Source: Chamaecyparis obtusa
Lineage: Eukaryota > Streptophyta > Pinopsida > Cupressales > Cupressaceae
Reading direction: 5' to 3'
Length of the DNA stretch: 64,000 nucleotides
Assembly: GCA_027943335.1 (NCBI GenBank)
Contig: BSBK01001299.1
Coordinates: 131,501-195,500 of the forward strand
Shown: in pieces, positions 47,816-62,178 of the stretch
How the letters are laid out: every line of letters begins with the position of its first letter
Position numbering within the stretch: position 1 is the stretch's first letter
The notes under the pieces: generated by a model
Database searches by the model: none
Seen by the model: the letters and a program-made list of their open reading frames with translations, nothing else
Told to the model about the DNA's origin: nothing
Made by a program: the position numbers and the translations under genes

Positions 47816-49158
47816 TGAGTTCTTGGTGGAAGAACTGCGCTACCCTGCCTACAATTCCCTTGATGACCATGTCATTTACACTATGGTCGGTCATGACTCC
47901 TCCTACTATACCACCATCTTTTCCTATCTCCAAGATCAAGTTATCCCTGAAAATCTAACGTGCAATGAGAAGCGCCAACTCATCCATAATGCCTCACACT
48001 TTACCCTTGTCTCTGGTGACTTGTATAGGAAGAGTCTAGATGGAACCCTCCTTAGGTGTCTAAAAATAGAGGAGTTAGAAAAGGCGCTAGCTGAAGTTCA
48101 TGATGGCATTGTGGGTCACACTCTAACGGTCTTGTGCTTGCTCGAAAATTACTTAGGACTAGTTACTATTGGCCTACTATGCAAGATGATGCTATTCAAT
48201 ATGCCAAGTCCTGCAAAAAGTGTCAACTACATGGGAATCTCATTCATGCTCCTGGACGTGAGCTAATTCCCTCTGTTACTTACTGGCCATTTTAGCAATG
48301 GGCATTTGACTTGGTAGGCAAGATTTGTCCTAGTTCTTCGAGTGGGCATAAGTTCATCATTACAGCTACTAAATATTTCACCAAATGGGCTGAAGTTGTC
48401 CCACTATCTACAGCTACCGAAAAACATGTTGCCCTATTTATTTTGAATCACATCATTTGCCACTATGGTATTCCTTCTTCCATAGTCATGGATAATGGAA
48501 GCCAGTTTAAAACAAAGACCTAAAGCACTTGTGCAAAAAGTTCAAAATCAAACAACATTGGTCTTCTATTTACTACCCTCAAGGGAATGGCCAAGCTGAG
48601 GCCTCAAACAAAACATTGCTGAAAATTCTCCACAGAACAATGTACAAATTAGGCAAGGATTGGCATCTGCAGATCAATCTTATGCTATGGGCTTACAGAA
48701 CTTCTATCCGCACTCCTACAAGTGCAACACCTTTTTCCTTGGTCTATGGTTCTGAGGCTGTCTTACCTTTAGAAGTTGAAATACCTTCACTAAGAGTCTC
48801 TCTCCATGGTTTGATTACTGATGAAGACCAGAGGGCCATGAGAGTGCATGAGCTCACTACCTTGGAAGAACACCAGAAGGCTACTTTTGATCACATGCGC
48901 ACCTATCTAAAGAGAATGTCTACTGCTTACAATAAGAAAGTTCATCCTAGAGAGTTCCAAGTGGGTGAACTAGTTCTTAGAGAGAATCCCAAAAATCAGC
49001 AGAATAGAGAGAAGAAAGGCAAGTTTGAGCCAAATTGGTTAGGGCCTTATATCATTATAGTAGCATTTGGGTCCGGAGCCTATCAGCTATCTACACTTGA
49101 GGGAGAAGAGCTTACTGAGCCTATCGATGTTCTACATCTGAAGAAGTTATATGCCTAA
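47816..49158 (+). pseudogene. Gypsy integrase
   Basis: The zinc-binding H-H/C-C region is split by a frameshift: EVHDGIVGHT at about 48090-48123, then CKKC at 48212-48224 in another frame. Catalytic core: QWAFDLVGKI (48297-48325), VMDNGSQFK (48484-48510) and NGQAEASNKTL (48586-48618), giving D, D and E. The C-terminal part has WAYRTSIRTPTSATPFSLVYG, VGELVLRENPKNQQNREKKGKFEPNWLGPY and a final VLHLKKLYA at 49158. Two frame changes (between 48123 and 48300, and at about 48523) inactivate it. There is no chromodomain after the core, in line with Tat elements. Confidence 0.88.
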
Positions 49159-51164
<2,006 letters not shown>

Positions 51165-51394
51165 TCATGATACAATGTGGGATACAAAAACCTGGATAAA
51201 GTCCCAGGATATATCTCTATACATCTATCTAACCTAATCCTAGGACTCGCTAGCACCATCATGAGGAGTTGGTGGTGGAAGAGGTGGTGCTACTACTATA
51301 TCTGGTACCATGTCAGATGTCCTAGCTATCAAAGAGTAGGGTGGTGCTCACTAACCCTCTAGTATAGCCTATATATAGAGCCCATGATAATATT

Positions 51395-51979
51395 CAACTT
51401 GCGCTGCCTCCCTCCGGGTCTCTATAGTGGCAACTTGTATGGCCCTATCCCACCGCTCGAGCTCGACTCTTAGGTCAGTCAGCTACTGCTCTCTGATGGC
51501 TATGGTGATCCGTAGTTGCTGCATCTCTGCCTCTAGAGCCTAGATCCTCACTCTTAGATCCCCTCCTCTGCAGGCTAATCCTGCCATGCATATACCTTGC
51601 GATGAATAGCTCTCGCTGCATCATCCTCCTCAAGGCTCACTGACCTATGTCTCTATGCCCACTATTGGCCACCTAACCTAGAACCCTCTCCTCTCTCTCC
51701 AGCTCTCCCTCCCCCATCATCCCCATTGTCTTTGTCTCCACCCTGTGCCTGTGGGTCTACATCTGGCATAGTAAACCTAGGGAAAGGAAGCCTCCATTGC
51801 TCCACCCTATAGGCTACATCTGCACCTACATCTGCTATCTCTGCAAGGTAGTCCCATGGCTCCCTCCATATCCCAGTTGTCTCCTATACTGCCTGTTGGT
51901 AGTCCAGCATTGGCAGCCATCCATGCCCCTCCTCGTCTCAAGACCTAGCATAGGTGGTGGTCTCTATAGATACCCTCTA
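51395..51979 (-). pseudogene. Decayed C-terminal extension of the antisense PMD gene
   Basis: Downstream of the PMD stop, another minus-strand frame reads PWDYLAEIADVGADVAYRVEQWRLPF and then a Gly/Asp-rich stretch (DKDNGDDGGGRAGERGEG) with stops. It could be the former C-terminal tail of the antisense protein after a frameshift near 51980. Confidence 0.4.
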
Positions 51980-53000
51980 TTATCGACCGAACTGTCTCCA
52001 GACACGAGTGATGAAAAATCTCTCCACAACCTTAGTATGGTGGCCTACTAGTGGCTGGCTCCATAACATGTATCCCAGCTTGTGATCTCTGTCGCTCCAC
52101 TGCTTGCAAGCCCCATACGGTCTCCACTCAAAAGCAGTCAGCTCATCAAAGAGTCTCCTATAAAATGTCAAGTCACCCCTATGAGCATATGATATGAATC
52201 CCATATATCTAAAAATGTAGGGGCACCTCCACTCCCTCATCTGTACATATGGGCGCACTACGACAATGTGCTGCCATGCCCATATCTGAGCCAGAATGGC
52301 TCCACATGCCCATGTCCTATCATCTCTATACACAATCTCATGGAGCCCATGATACATATCGGCCAATATGGTCAGGCCCCATGCTAACCACCGTGGATGT
52401 GCAACCAGATCCACCACTAACTTGCCCCATCCTAGTGTAAACCCCTTTTGACTCTTGTCAGTGATAAGGGCATGTGCAATAATAGAACAAACAATGCAAG
52501 GCACTGGGAAGTCCCTGCCATACTCCTCCATTAGCCGCTCTAAGCTGAGGTGTTTGTCAATAATGGTAACATCCTGGAATAGGTCCTGGATGGCCTGCCA
52601 TCCCTTAGTCAGATCTTGATCGTAATATACTTGTGCCAACAGAAAATCATGTCAGTTTCTTATCATATGGAAACTTTACATCTCTAATTATTTAGAAACA
52701 TGATTATACTCACCGGATCTCCATGACTCGGCACTCGCAGGATCTGATAGACATCCTCTAAGGTGATGGTCACCTCTCTAGTAGGCAAATGGAAGGTGTT
52801 GTGCTTGCTATGCCACCTCTCAGCTAGAGCAGTCAACAACCCATGATTTGCCCGAATATGGGGCATATCAAGGAGGAACCCAAAACCCATGCTAGCCAAA
52901 TCATCCTTCCCAGGATCGTCCAAATCCCTCACGCACTGTAGCCCAGTCACTCACGGTGCTCTAATCAGCAGTGCCGGGAAAGTCTCCTGCCAGCTATAAA
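51980..53000 (-). pseudogene. Antisense plant mobile domain (PMD) gene in the gypsy element
   Basis: The PMD is a plant domain found in MAIN/MAIL1-type nuclear proteins and in transposable elements. Exon 1 (to 52714): MGFGFLLDMPHIRANHGLLTAL, then RWHSKHNTFHLPTREVTITLEDVYQILRVPSHGDP, the typical TFHLPxGExTITLEDV block. Exon 2 (52629-51980): VYYDQDLTKGWQ, EEYGRDFPVPCIVCSIIAHAL, LAWGLTILADMYHGL, ACGAILAQIWAWQHI, RCPYIFRYMGF and a final PLVGHHTKVVERFFITRVWRQFG, which matches the usual VxxxxxxRVxRQFG ending. An 84-bp gap with donor GTGAGT separates the exons, but the join is off by one base. A TGA sits just before the exon-1 block (about 52953). The gene lies opposite to gag-pol, between integrase and 3' LTR. 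Role in the element unknown. Confidence 0.82.
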
Positions 53001-53099
53001 CCAATCCAGATGTCAAAACATATCATGATGGATGATCAAAATCAATACAAGGAAACTTAAACACAAAAATTGTCTAGACCCATGTCATATTGCTCAAAA

Positions 53100-53360
53100 T
53101 TTAAACATGTGATAATTCTTATTAACTAGTGTGACACTATTTTTTGGAAAGTATCATGCGATACTTTCTTCAATAGTAGTACGATAATCTTTGCCCATGT
53201 GATACTTCACTAAGGATCGCATGATGTTTCATCTAGTCTCGTGCGACACTGGATTGAACAGCTAGGTGATACTTTTTGGTCCCACGAACTATCACACGAC
53301 ATAGATTCTCAAAGTGTGCGATATTTTTTAAGTATCGTGCGAACTTTCACACTAAGAAAA
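53100..53360 (-). promoter_or_regulatory. Cluster of TATCGCAC-like words upstream of the antisense gene
   Basis: At least ten copies of words related to TATCGCAC, TATCAC or GTCGCAC lie in about 250 bases on both strands. One is GTATCATGCGATACTT at 53151-53166, which is identical to 39507-39522 in the leader. The cluster lies just upstream of the PMD gene in its reading direction. A regulatory or structural role is inferred only from recurrence. Confidence 0.5.
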
Positions 53361-54367
53361 TTTGAAATTTTTCAAAAACATTAAAAAACATGTTTAAAAT
53401 ACATTAAAAACTCATTTATGACTCAAAAAAGAAAAGTTTTTCTGAAAACTTACCACAGCACCATACTAAAGAGGCCAATTGTGCAACCGACTGCACTCGA
53501 ATGATGAAAGTGAACCAAAACTACTACTTGCTGGGCCATTTTCTCTCTCTAAGCTCTTAAGATTCTCAAAATCACAAAAGACAAATGAATTTGAAAATGA
53601 CTTTTTTTACCCCTTATATAGCATTTTGACTTTTTGACGAATTTTCAAAACATCTCAAAATTTCATGAAAATTGTACCCCTAGCTAATTTCAATGTCCTG
53701 GATCCATTTTCGGAATTGAAATTGAAATTTGAGTTTATCTTGATAGTCAAAATTGAATTTTAAAAATTTTCCCTTCTTCTGCGCAGTTGGCTAACCATTT
53801 GAGGCCCGATCCTTCGATCTTTGTTGGGGCATCTTCATTTCTTCATCCCCATCTCTTCCAACCTTCTAGTCTTTCATTCACTTGTCATTTGATTCATCTT
53901 TCTAAGGTTTGACTTCATTTTTATCCTATATCTTTCTCGGTCAAACCTAGTCAAATTTGGGCATATCTTCACTACTTGATGGTTATCCTATCATTCTTCA
54001 TCTCTTCGATTATGATTTCTAGTGATTTGATCATGTTGCTCTTACTTTTGCCTTCCCTCTACCTAATTTTGATTTTGATCTCGAGGGGGCAGACACATCA
54101 TATCCTATTGGCTATTCTCTAGAGAATATGCTTGACCATTCCATTTGCTCTGATCGATCTATCTTTGCGCTTGACATGTTAGTTCTCATCTCAAGTCCTG
54201 ATACTATCCATCTCTTTCCTAAGTGTTTAGTACTGTCGCTACCAGGCTGACCATGCAAGATTTACTATCTCTCTACACTTCATTCTTTGGAGTCAAATCT
54301 CTATTGCCTTCTTGGCTGATCTATTCTTTGACGTAATGTGTTCCCAGATCGATCACACATTAGTCAA
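53361..54367 (+). other. Gypsy 3' untranslated region
   Basis: No gene recognised; T- and C-rich sequence leading to the polypurine tract. Confidence 0.6.
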
Positions 54368-54378
54368 AGAGGGGAAAA
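54368..54378 (+). other. Polypurine tract of the gypsy element
   Basis: GAGGGGAAAA-type purine run directly before the 3' LTR start TGTAATCACCC. Confidence 0.8.
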
Positions 54379-55289
54379 TGTAATCACCCAAAAATAGTTA
54401 TCTAGACTATTAGCCCCTTGCTAGCATTATTTGCTAAAATCATCAAATGCCTATTCTTGATCAAATCCTAGTTCTATTATTTATTTGATTATTTTCTATG
54501 GGCTAACCATCTTATCCTAAGTCTTTATTTAATTAAAAAGAATTTCCTCCGCTTTTATTAAATAAAAAGCCCCCCACTTTTCCTCTTATCCTAAGTTGCA
54601 CAAATAAAACATTATTCTTATTTTATAAAAAGAAGAAAAGTACTTTTTGTCTCATATGGACACAAAAGTCAACTCTTATTTTCTCATTGGAGGATACTTG
54701 TGCACATGGATTGCTCCTCTTTCAAGCTCCACCCTTGATTAAATCTTTTTTTCTTTTAATCTCCATGGTCCATTCTCTCTCATTTCTTATAAAAGGAGAG
54801 CTCTCTTCTCATTTTAGGATCCATCTTTTGAATACTAACCTTATGCTGCAAGATTGCTTGGAGACTTTGGAGCTTTTTGAAGACATTCTTGCATCCATCT
54901 TTCATTTCTTGCATCATAGCTTCATATTTATGCTTTCCTACATTAGCTTCATTTCTATGCTCTAGATTAGCTCACATAGATTAATTAGCTTGGATTGTAA
55001 CACTTGCATCTTTCTTTTCATAGCTTAGCTTGCATTCTCATTTCTAGCATAGTTGCATTTCATTCTCATCTTGATTCTTGAGGATATTGGCATTATTGCC
55101 CTTGTCTCCATTGAATCTTCCATTGCATGGTTTACTAGCAAGGTCATAGGCTTAATAGCTCTAGCTAAGAGCACTCTTAATATCCTTGTACTCCATGCCT
55201 AGGGAGCTCTAGGTCATTTTTCAAGGTTTCCCATTCATGGATTCCCTTGGAAGTAAAGACATAGAGAAGTGCACATCTTAGTGTGTAGA
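54379..55289 (+). repeat. 3' LTR of the gypsy element
   Basis: Starts TGTAATCACCC and ends GTGTGTAGA (CA mutated to GA). Partner of 38459-39368. Includes the same TATAAAAGGAGA word near 54789. Confidence 0.92.
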
Positions 55290-55294
55290 GTAGC
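55290..55294 (+). repeat. Target site duplication GTAGC (right)
   Basis: Matches 38454-38458; the outer element's ORF2 resumes at once (GTAGC then ATACTCCAC, minus-strand VEYAT). Confidence 0.9.
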
Positions 55295-55830
55295 ATACTC
55301 CACTATAGGGTGATCATTCCACTTTGCATATTCATCCAAGAAGGTTTTTTCTAGTTTTAGCATGGTTTCCATGTGCACCCTTAACCTATCCAATCCTACT
55401 AGTTCCTTCTTACAACAAATGTATGCCCTAATGTCTTCAACATGCATAACGCCCATAGGCATGTGGGAGAATGCTCCCTCTAAGTCATCTAGGATAGACT
55501 TAAATGGATGCTTCTTAAACACATATCTTTTCTTTTCTGCAACATCAAATACTATGGGAGTGGCCATCACTTGTTTTATCACTTTCCAAATGTTCTCTAA
55601 GATAATTTGAAGACTTTTGAATTGGCACGGCGAACTAGGGTTTCTACAACTGATCAAATGTACTTCTAATCATTGATAGATTAATCTGCAAGTCTTCACA
55701 ATAACTTCTAAGGCTCTTTCTCCACTCCAATCGCTCTGAATTCAAATGTAATGAGTAATCAAAAAGCTTTTTGTGTACATAAAGTGAAAATTCTGCCATT
55801 AATGCTTGCCATGTAAACCAGGTTATCACT
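55295..55830 (-). pseudogene. Unknown ORF2 of the outer retroelement, first part
   Basis: Minus-strand frame with KQVMATPIVFDVAEKKRYVFKKHPFKSILDDLEGAF, RAYICCKKELVGLDRLRVHMETMLKLEKTFLDEYAKWNDHPIVEYAT, reaching the gypsy insertion point. On the other side the frame resumes TYEFYET at 38453. A second frame at 55829-55644 (WFTWQALMAEF...) suggests that an upstream frameshift breaks the N-terminus. No catalytic motif was recognised. Confidence 0.55.
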
Positions 55831-55999
55831 TAAAAATTTAGAACTTTTGTTCCGCAAATAATCAATATGTGCGCTCTTGCACGAAGGTTCCTTTATTCTC
55901 CATAAGCTTAAGTTCAAAGGTGCATACTCGAAGAGTGAGTATACCAGCCACGCAAGGGTCTAGAGCTAAATTAGCTCCCCCTATGACCCTGAGGGCCAT

Positions 56000-57130
56000 T
56001 CATCCAGATGTAGAGGGTGTGTCCACTATGGATGCATCCAATACATACTCATCAACTTTGTCCTTCTTTCCTTCTGACCAGATCAAGCTCACATCCTCTG
56101 AGGCTTTCACAAAATTAATTTCTCCTTTAGGATCCAATATTGGATCTTTGGCCTTATTAGGGCTTTCCTGACCTTGCATCCTTGATCTACAGAACCTTGA
56201 GATATGTCCAGCCTTGTTGTAGGAGTGACAAATGACTAGAGGCCTTATATTCCTCGGTGCATTGACACGAGTCACCATTTTGTATTGTCTGGCTGAGTGA
56301 CCATTATAGTTACACATCTGACATGTAACATTCTAACAACTTCTTATATTTATCTAATTCTGATTTCTCTAGTCATGTTGAATCCTGTTCTTTTTACTAG
56401 TCTTGCAATTCATAGCTCTATGACCAAATTTATTGCATGAATAATAGTAACCACTAAAAGGTCTTACCTCTATACAATTCCTCGCTATGTGTCCATGCTT
56501 GTTACATGCAAAACAAGTGCATTCAATTGGCTTGCGCTCATTATTAGGTGGTTCACCATTATCTTTACTTTGATCTTCAGTCTTCTTTGCATCAGTAGAG
56601 TCTTTTTGTGTATCCTTTCTTGCTCGCATGTTTTCAATCTAATTTTGTGCTTCATTGTATCCAATACAACTAGTGTCTCATTTGGCTCTTCTTGCATACA
56701 ACTAAGATTCTATCAAATCAGAACTGGTGTGTAATTTGTCAATGCGATTCTTTGCTTCTTTTAATTCAAATTCCAAGCTTTCTTTGTTGTTCCTTAACTC
56801 CAAGATTTCCATGTTTGCTTGCCTTAATTCCTCATTGAGTTGAAGGTTCTCTTTGACTTGTTCATTATAGACTTCCTGATTGTTGATCAACTTATCATCG
56901 AATTCTTCAAGTAGTTCTTTTAAAGATGCATTGTCTTCATTCAGCTTCTTGACCATTGCTCCTAGATCACTGTTAGAGCATTGTTTCAAATCCTTTCTTA
57001 GTCTTTTGATAACTAATTGAGCATCACTGACCTTTTCTTTTAGTTCTTCAATTTCTCTTTTTGATTTGTCTAGGTCTTCAAGAGCAGCTTCAAGATTTCT
57101 TTTCAGATGTTTCATTTCTGTTTTATCCAT
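56000..57130 (-). pseudogene. Gag-like ORF1: coiled coil plus four zinc knuckles
   Basis: Starts MDKTEMKHLKRNLEAALEDL at 57130, just inside the primer-binding site. Residues 1-142 are almost all heptad-rich coiled coil (KREIEELKEKVSD...LQLNEELRQANMEILELRN). In the same frame, after three stops (56702-56640), come knuckles CFACNKHGHIARNC (about 56525-56485), YYSCNKFGHRAMNC (56455-56415), a degraded CNYNGHSARQY (56312-56280) and CHSYNKAGHISRFC (about 56230-56185). The order suggests a nucleic-acid-binding, self-assembling Gag-like protein. There is no typical Ty1 Gag domain. Four knuckles are more than the usual one or two. Confidence 0.65.
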
Positions 57131-57162
57131 GATCTCCTCAAGTGGTTAAACTTTTTTACTAA

Positions 57163-57182
57163 GGACCAAAGCTATGATACCA
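57163..57182 (-). other. Primer-binding site of the outer retroelement
   Basis: Minus-strand TGGTATCATAGCTTTGGTCC two bases inside the LTR edge, of the initiator-Met type with one change from TGGTATCAGAGC. Confidence 0.85.
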
Positions 57183-57184
57183 AT

Positions 57185-58015
57185 TGTTAGGAATGGGAAC
57201 ACTGAGAGGGGAGGTGAATCAATGTTCATTGTATTTTATTTTTTCACTTTAATCTTTAAACTGAACTTAAATGCTTAAGTACTAAAATAAACATCCACAT
57301 AAACATGAAACACGAAATCAACATATGACACCAATATGGTTACGGGGAAACCCAAATAGGTAAAAGCCCGGTGGGAATTGACACCCACAAATATTTTGTA
57401 CTAGTGTTTTATGATCTTTGTTAGAAGATCCTTAACCCTGTTAGGAGTTGCTTTACAATGCATTAAGTATAGTAGACCTTGTTAAGGGTCAAACCCTATT
57501 AGGAATCTTTTACAATAGTCCCTGTTAGGGGAGTGGACGCATTGTCCTAGAGCTCACTGCTCAAGTGGTGAAGGCTACAACCTTCTGATCTCAGATACAC
57601 ACTATATCTATTGGATGAACTGTCACTGTGACACTGCTTGTCAGATCAGTTCCTTTGATGAGTTGATGCTTTGACCTCTTGCAAAGCTCTAATACTCTTA
57701 TAGACTCTTTGCACACTTCTGCTCTACTTATTACAACTCTTTATCAACTTCCATACTAATTACAATGGGTGCATCTTATATTTATATGTGCATACAAAAT
57801 AAACAACTAGGTCGGCCCTTAAACCTATTACATACAATGCTTCCAAATGAATTGGCTTAAGCGTATTTAAAATCAAGCATATATACATGTCCAAAACCTA
57901 ATTACAATAGGCGCATAGCCTTTACATCATTAGAATATAGCTGCAACTCAAAATGATAATAGTCAGCTGCTTACTCTGTTCTTCACTGGCACACATTGGC
58001 TGTGTAACATCAAGT
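57185..58015 (-). repeat. 5' LTR of the outer retroelement (outer end lost)
   Basis: Aligns with 34271 onward until GTGTAACATCAAG at about 58015, where the left LTR continues CTGTCTGTATC but this copy switches to TGTAATGCCC. About 270 bases of the LTR are therefore missing. Confidence 0.85.
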
Positions 58016-59570
58016 GTGTAATGCCCAAAAATTCGGGCCAAAACACAACCAACAATTTTTTTTTTAAGGAATAATAGTGCCAAGTTATGTTGCGGGTTAA
58101 CAGGTGTCAAAAGACAATAGTTCGTAAAGAGTGTGAAGAACCAATTCTTTACAAACGTTGGTTCCCAAGGGTTACTAGCTAATTAAGTTTTAACAAGGGA
58201 CTCTATCTAGGTGGAGAAGTTGTAAATCAAGTTATCCAAATATAAAGATTGTTTATGAGGGCACCACATTTAATTTTGACTATATATTGCTATCGTACAT
58301 ATGAGACTATAGGCAAAGTTATGCTATGTTGGGTCAAAGGATTCAATCCATAAATAGTCGTGTTACTATAACAAATGAATATTTAATAACCGACATATGG
58401 CTAGACCAATTCGATGTTCGAGAAGATAAGTTACATAGAATTATAAAAACATTAGCCCATTTGTTCATCCCTAAATGCAACATTAAAAGACAACGTATTA
58501 TACAAATATTTCTTTTACAATGTTGATTTGTACTAAATGTTATCGTGTTTAATAAGCATTATACATCGCTATAACAGTTACCAAATAATAAAGTATTAAG
58601 TGGCACTAACTAAATAAGTTACCATTTAATACATACATTAGTGTACAAAGTGTTTAATTTAATAATCATATAGTTTATAAAAGGGTAAGAGAATGTTACC
58701 TAGAATATTCATTACACAATATTCTTATATATATAGATTAATAATTATCTATATATACAAATTATGTCAAATCGGTTTATTATAATTAGATTGTCAATAT
58801 ATCTATAAATATTGAATATAAGAATAAAAGATCAATTAAACCAATGACCATAATTGGATAGACATATATTAACTCAATTAATAATTTTAATATATTAATT
58901 AATTAATATTATTATTAACTAATTAATAAACTATAAATTATTTATTAAGAAAATATATATACAATCAATAATTATAATTAAATAATATTCATTATAAATT
59001 TAAACATCTCACTAAAATCCTTAGCTATCCTATCATCTACAAATCTACTCATTAATCCTAAACAATCAAAAGCTACTCCTTCTAGCTTACCTAAGCACTC
59101 TACCTAGGCATCTACTCCCTACCCTAGACTCACATCATATCCCAGCAAAGACTATGGTGCGAAAATCAAGGATATGGGAGCATGCAATGAGAAGTGGGAA
59201 GCAAGTTGGGAGGCCCCACTAAACCTACGCCAAGACTTAGCATGTACTAAGTCCTTCAACAGAAGTCTGCGCACATGATTTGCATGAAAAAGTCTTCCCA
59301 TATGGACCTGCGCAATAAAGATGGAGGTGCCGTTGAGGCAACGTCTAAACCTGCAACTAAAACGTCAAATCAAATCCCCCCATACATGCCTCCTCGTCCA
59401 TCAACTAAAACGTCAAATCAAATCAGTACTGTCGGAAGCAGTGACGAGCCATCCTGCAGATGATGGACGAGCTGGTTACCAGCTAGAAACAAATAAATAC
59501 GTCGCCAACCTGCTTACCTGCTTCCGTTTAATGGTCCACGGTGATACTGACAGCTGTTGTTAAATACCTA
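58016..59570. other. Unassigned AT-rich insert or LTR-like sequence
   Basis: Begins TGTAATGCCCAAAAATTCGGGCC, which looks like the start of another LTR and replaces the outer end of the 57185 LTR. No partner copy or right end was found in the window. 58550-58990 is extremely AT-rich; 59100-59570 is more balanced and contains two copies of a 23-bp repeat. No coding sequence supported. Confidence 0.4.
59354..59424 (+). repeat. Two 23-bp direct repeats
   Basis: CAACTAAAACGTCAAATCAA plus TC occurs at 59354 and 59402, 48 bases apart. Confidence 0.85.
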
Positions 59571-62178
59571 GCGCCTGAGATATAAAATATTTTATGCACG
59601 ATCAAAAATCAAAATCAGTATAACCATTGGCAGTCAAAATGCATCTCTAAATATAGGTTTATTGTTTTCTTTATATTTTTTATTTTATGCGACATAGTGT
59701 TCTATATAGTCGAATAAAACGGAAGTAAGAACAATCAGAATCAATATGTTCGATAATAAAAACAGTTAATTTAAATTAGATTCCTAAAGAGTTGATTTTT
59801 TTAAATTCTATGTAATGTTTTTAATTGAATATAATCAAAATATATATTGTTAAAAAATATTTATTTTTTAATTAAGATAAATTAAATTGAAAAAGTACAA
59901 TATATAAATATTTGTACACTATTTTTTTTATAAATAGTTAATATTGTTTAAAGAATTATCTAACATAAATTAACTTTAAAATTTTAATAATCAATTTTTA
60001 TTTCAATTTTTTTGTCATGTTAGGAATTTCAAAACTTTCACTCTTATCAAAAGGGAATCATTATTTATAATAAGGTTGGCTTGGCTTTTGCTTATTCTAA
60101 ATTTCTACTTTTTCTTTCCTTGACATATACTAATATAATTCTCATTTAGACACATTCAATCTTACGATAATAAACATTTTATATTTTGAGGAAATTTGTT
60201 TGATTGAGCTTGAAAACTACATATAAGTAGTCTAATAATATTTCTCAATTCAATTAGTAAATTTAGCTTTTAACATTATAAAAATGAAAGGTTTGTCTTC
60301 TATAAAAATTTCCATCCTTTAAATGATTAACCTTGGGAAGCAAAGGAATGTAGTTTTTATGTTGGGGTTACAAAAGTTTAGTCAAACTATGGATTAAATG
60401 GCTTTGGTCATTCAACTTTTTTACACTTAGGCTTTTAATCCTAATTAATCGTCTGTACACATTTGACAATTGTCTACACAAGTTGTCATCCTTTAGGAGT
60501 CTACTAGAGATGTGTCAATTTCATTTTGACACATCATCCTAGTCTCTTGGGCAGTTTTTCCATCACTCCAATACATCCCTCCTTTCATGGTTGGACTTGG
60601 TTGCACTTACCCCATGTCCCCATGTGGTTGCTTAAGTCTATTTTGTGCTTAGGAGTAGATTTAGGATTTCAGATCCAATAGACAAAAAATGGAATACATA
60701 CATGATTCAATAATAAATTCCAATTTTCTTCTCTAAATCTAAGTAGTGGATAATTTTCCCTCTAGATCAGTTCTTTGTGGTTTTCGTTTCAAGAAAATGA
60801 ATTTGTCTTAAATATTTTTATGCAAGAGTTAATTATTATCATGATAGTTTGAATAAACACGGTTCATTTGAGATTTTCTTATCCTTATGATTCTTGTGTA
60901 GTTAGACTTTTCTAGCAAATTGTATAATCAATTAGACTTATTATTATAGAAAACTATAGTTTAATAATATTGAAGATTAGATTAGCGGATAGATTCATCC
61001 AAGTGGTGAATTTAAAAATTCTCCCACAAAGTTATACGTAGGGTCTCAAAAGGGGTGAATTTGCAGCCCAAGTGAGGAGAAGGCATTGGTATAACATAAA
61101 ACTCATTCAAGTATAAATTAGATTTTAGTAGGAGATAGTAGACAATAGATAGAAACAAAAGCAAGTTAGATAGAAAGCTAGTTGTAAGACTTATTCAGGA
61201 ATATAAATGTGTATCATGCATGTTTTAATACTTTATTTTTATCTAGTTGATTAATTAGGTCATGTGGATACTTACCTAGTTGCATTATGAATGTGTGTCA
61301 TGCTTGTTGCAATACTTAATTAGGATGCTTTATTTTTATAGTTGATTACATTAGGACACAGGACACATGTGTTTTAAAATTCTAGTGAAATTATTATTGT
61401 TTACTACTTGACCATGTCTTAAAAGGGGATGCTTTATAGCTAATCTAGATGTCTTAAACATAATACAACTTAGATCATCAAACATAGATCTCAAGTATAT
61501 AGCATGTCAAACATCATTTATAGAGTAAACTTACATATAACTTAGATCATCAAACATATAACTTGGATCATCAAAAATGTATATATTAAACACATAGATT
61601 GAAAGTATGTAAACATCACACATATATAAAGTAAAAGTATATAACATGTGAAACATCAATCATAGATCAAGTATGTTTAAAACACAGAGATAAATGGTTC
61701 AATGTTCATATAGAAATTACATAAAGTGTTAATTTAGAAATAAAATATTATTAAAAATTTGTAATTAAAATTTAAAATTAATATCTTTTATGTTTAATTT
61801 TTTCACTTCAAGAAATAAGGTATTCTCAAGTAGGTGGCTCAATAGAGTATTTATAAGTAAAACAATTATTCAAACTATGAAACAAAAAACCATAGTAGGA
61901 TGGAAACAATATTATACTTTTAATTTTTAAAGTAGCACTGAACTATATGCCTTCTTCAAATAATTTAAAATCAAGAACATCCATAATTGAATTTTTTTCA
62001 TGGCTGCATGTTATACATAGATTTTCTATATAAATGATGAATCTATTGTGAATTTTCAAGCTACTCCATCCAAGCTCTAATTGTCAAAACGGAAGGCAAT
62101 TAAACTTACACATTGAAAGAGTCTCTTTCCTCCACAATCATCATTGTAGCATTAGGTATATAATAAACTATCAAAACA
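59571..62178. other. Gene-free AT-rich region
   Basis: No gene seen. 60509-60535 is a 10-bp inverted repeat. 61440-61690 has loose repeats of an AACTTAGATCATCAAACATA word. Confidence 0.5.
60509..60535. repeat. Perfect 10-bp inverted repeat with 7-base loop
   Basis: GATGTGTCAA, a 7-base loop, then TTGACACATC. It could form a hairpin or be a two-fold binding site; context gives no further clue. Confidence 0.7.
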
